A model generated the notes under the pieces. The model made no database searches and was not told the DNA's origin. It worked only from the letters and a program-made list of their open reading frames with translations. The translations under genes and the position numbers were made by a program. From contig CANMTD010000002.1 of the NCBI GenBank assembly GCA_947500775.1, forward strand, positions 1-64,000: a stretch of 64,000 nucleotides of DNA, given 5' to 3'. Shown in pieces: positions 62,846-64,000 of this stretch. Every line of letters begins with the position of its first letter. Position 1 is the first letter of the stretch. This stretch comes from an uncultured Paracoccaceae bacterium (GTDB lineage Bacteria; Pseudomonadota; Alphaproteobacteria; Rhodobacterales; Rhodobacteraceae).

Positions 62846-64000
62846 ATGAGTAGGCAGGACGTTTCATTGAATGACCGGTACGATCTGGGGAAATCTCCGG
62901 TCCTGATGAACGGCACGCAGGCGCTGGTGCGGCTGATGCTGACGCAGGTCTGGCGCGACAGGCAGGCCGGGCTGAACACCGCAGGCTATGTCACCGGATA
63001 TCGCGGATCGCCGCTGGGGGCGGTGGATTCCCAGATGGCGCGCGCCGGAAAACTGCTTGGGGCATCGAACATCACCTTTCAGCCGGGCCTGAACGAAGAT
63101 CTGGCCGCCACCGCGATCTGGGGCACGCAACAGGCCGAAATGCGGGGCGAGGGCAAATATGATGGCGTTTTTTCGCTGTGGTACGGCAAGGGCCCCGGTG
63201 TGGACCGGTCCGGCGATGTGATGCGCCACGCCAATATGGCGGGCACCTCGCCCCATGGCGGCGTGTTGATGGCGATGGGCGACGATCACACCGGCGAAAG
63301 CTCGACCGTGCTGCACCAGTCCGACTGGGCGATGGTGGATGCCTATATGCCGGTGATTTCGCCCGCCGGGGTGCAGGAGATTCTGGATTACGGCCTGTAT
63401 GGCTTTGCCCTGTCGCGGTTTGCCGGGGTCTGGGCCGGGTTGAAAACCATGAAAGACACGGTCGAGGCGACCTCGGTCGTCGACGGCAATCCCGACCGGA
63501 TGAAATTTGTCCTGCCCGAGTTCGACATGCCCGAAGGCGGGCTGAACATTCGCGCCAACGATCACTGGGTCCCGCAAGAGGCGCGGATGATCGATTACAA
63601 ACGCTACGCGGCCGAGGCGTTTTCGCGCGCCAACCGCATGGACAACCGCATCTGGGGCAAACCCGGCGCCAAGATCGGCTTTGTCGCCGCTGGCAAGAAC
63701 TGGCTGGACCTGACCCATGCGCTGAACCTGCTGGGGATTGACGCGACCGAGGCTGAACGGCTGGGCCTGACCACCTATAAGATCGGGCAGACCTTTCCGC
63801 TGGACATGACCTCGTTCCACGACTGGGCCGAAGGGCTGGACCTGATCGTGGTGGTCGAAGAGAAACGCAAACTGATCGAGGTGCAGGTCAAGGAAGCGAT
63901 CTTTGACGACCGGCGCGGCCGCCGGGTTTACGGCTGGCACAAGGGCGGCAGCATGGAAGAGCTGTTTCCGACCCGCTTTGCGCTGGACCCGATCATGATC
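62846..64000 (+). CDS. Indolepyruvate ferredoxin oxidoreductase, 5' part only
   Basis: The frame is open from ATG 62846 (GGAGGTG upstream) to the window end, 385 codons, so the C-terminal two thirds are missing. The N-terminal region reads SPVLMNGTQALVRLMLTQVW, then GYVTGYRGSPLGAVDSQM and SLWYGKGPGVDRSGDVMRHA, all typical of the large fused ThDP-dependent enzyme that oxidises indolepyruvate and related 2-oxoacids to acyl-CoA in aromatic amino acid breakdown. The full-length family protein is about 1100 to 1170 residues. LysR is divergent. A strong palindrome overlaps the likely promoter. Confidence 0.88.
   Translation, partial: MSRQDVSLNDRYDLGKSPVLMNGTQALVRLMLTQVWRDRQAGLNTAGYVTGYRGSPLGAVDSQMARAGKLLGASNITFQPGLNEDLAATAIWGTQQAEMRGEGKYDGVFSLWYGKGPGVDRSGDVMRHANMAGTSPHGGVLMAMGDDHTGESSTVLHQSDWAMVDAYMPVISPAGVQEILDYGLYGFALSRFAGVWAGLKTMKDTVEATSVVDGNPDRMKFVLPEFDMPEGGLNIRANDHWVPQEARMIDYKRYAAEAFSRANRMDNRIWGKPGAKIGFVAAGKNWLDLTHALNLLGIDATEAERLGLTTYKIGQTFPLDMTSFHDWAEGLDLIVVVEEKRKLIEVQVKEAIFDDRRGRRVYGWHKGGSMEELFPTRFALDPIMI

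Noticed and set aside
1-64000. CRISPR arrays, insertion sequences, prophage genes
   Set aside because: No regularly spaced repeats, transposase motifs, integrases or phage structural genes were seen on either strand.

Overview
The window looks like a chromosomal segment of a marine-type Rhodobacteraceae (Roseobacter group, Alphaproteobacteria). The evidence is a C4-pathway 5-aminolevulinate synthase (hemA), a VCBS/Hint-domain protein, two VPLPA-CTERM surface proteins, a GTTC-N7-GTTC LexA box, an undivided prfB reading frame, valine catabolism genes, and uniformly high-GC coding sequence with frequent GTG and TTG starts. I cannot assign a genus or species. Almost everything is ordinary core genome. 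There is no prophage, insertion sequence, rRNA operon or CRISPR array.

Layout. 1-1761: tRNA-Asp followed by a two-gene unit of an HlyC-type protein acyltransferase and a VCBS-Hint protein. 1913-5615: PhoD-type phosphatase, then a peptidase pair (M20 and M50). 5739-13666: secreted small protein, hemA, a RodZ-like protein, ispG, a DsbA-like/M48 protease pair, and an aminotransferase. 13706-24000: cell-envelope genes (amidase, PBP1A, M23 peptidase plus bactofilin) with prfB, a DUF2189 membrane protein, a tiny secreted Cys/His protein behind an FNR box, a DUF455 protein and a peroxiredoxin. 24107-36233: a YhdP-like AsmA-family protein, queA, two MFS transporters, DUF924, lpdA and LexA-boxed uvrA. 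36283-39346: valine catabolism operon (acyl-CoA dehydrogenase, 3-hydroxyisobutyryl-CoA hydrolase, mmsB). The final enzyme, mmsA, lies separately at 43737-45236 with a divergent LysR. Between them are a glycosyltransferase, a YbdK-type ligase and two VPLPA-CTERM proteins. 46285-53860: CBS protein, coaD, MOSC protein, two gap paralogues flanking a 47-residue membrane protein, a MarR/VOC/EVE cluster, and transketolase. 54078-57219: a coiled-coil protein, zapA, a foreign-looking cassette, and the grxD/bolA operon. 57328-64000: GNAT, purL, an unrecognised 397-residue protein, a LysR regulator, and the 5' part of an indolepyruvate ferredoxin oxidoreductase gene cut by the window end.

The strongest candidate for something new is at 54937-56337. 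A Panacea-domain gene (putative antitoxin) and a small partner gene (putative toxin) sit, with several hairpins and no recombinase, exactly inside what was once the intrinsic terminator shared by convergent zapA and grxD. The left arm AAAAGCCGCCGG (54918-54929) and the right arm CCGGCGGCTTTT (56336-56347) are perfectly complementary although about 1.4 kb apart. The 12-bp GCCGGTTGATCC is repeated at both junctions. This reads as a compact cassette that integrates into a terminator hairpin and supplies a replacement half-hairpin. A second candidate is the HlyC/VCBS-Hint pair at the left edge.

Several genes carry readable control sites: an FNR box plus a CtrA-like box before the small secreted protein, a LexA box before uvrA, LacI-type palindromes before both gap genes, a palindrome between mmsA and its LysR, an inverted repeat between the MarR and VOC genes, and a perfect 10-bp inverted repeat before the oxidoreductase gene. 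All functional statements come from reading motifs and family resemblance. No database search was run.
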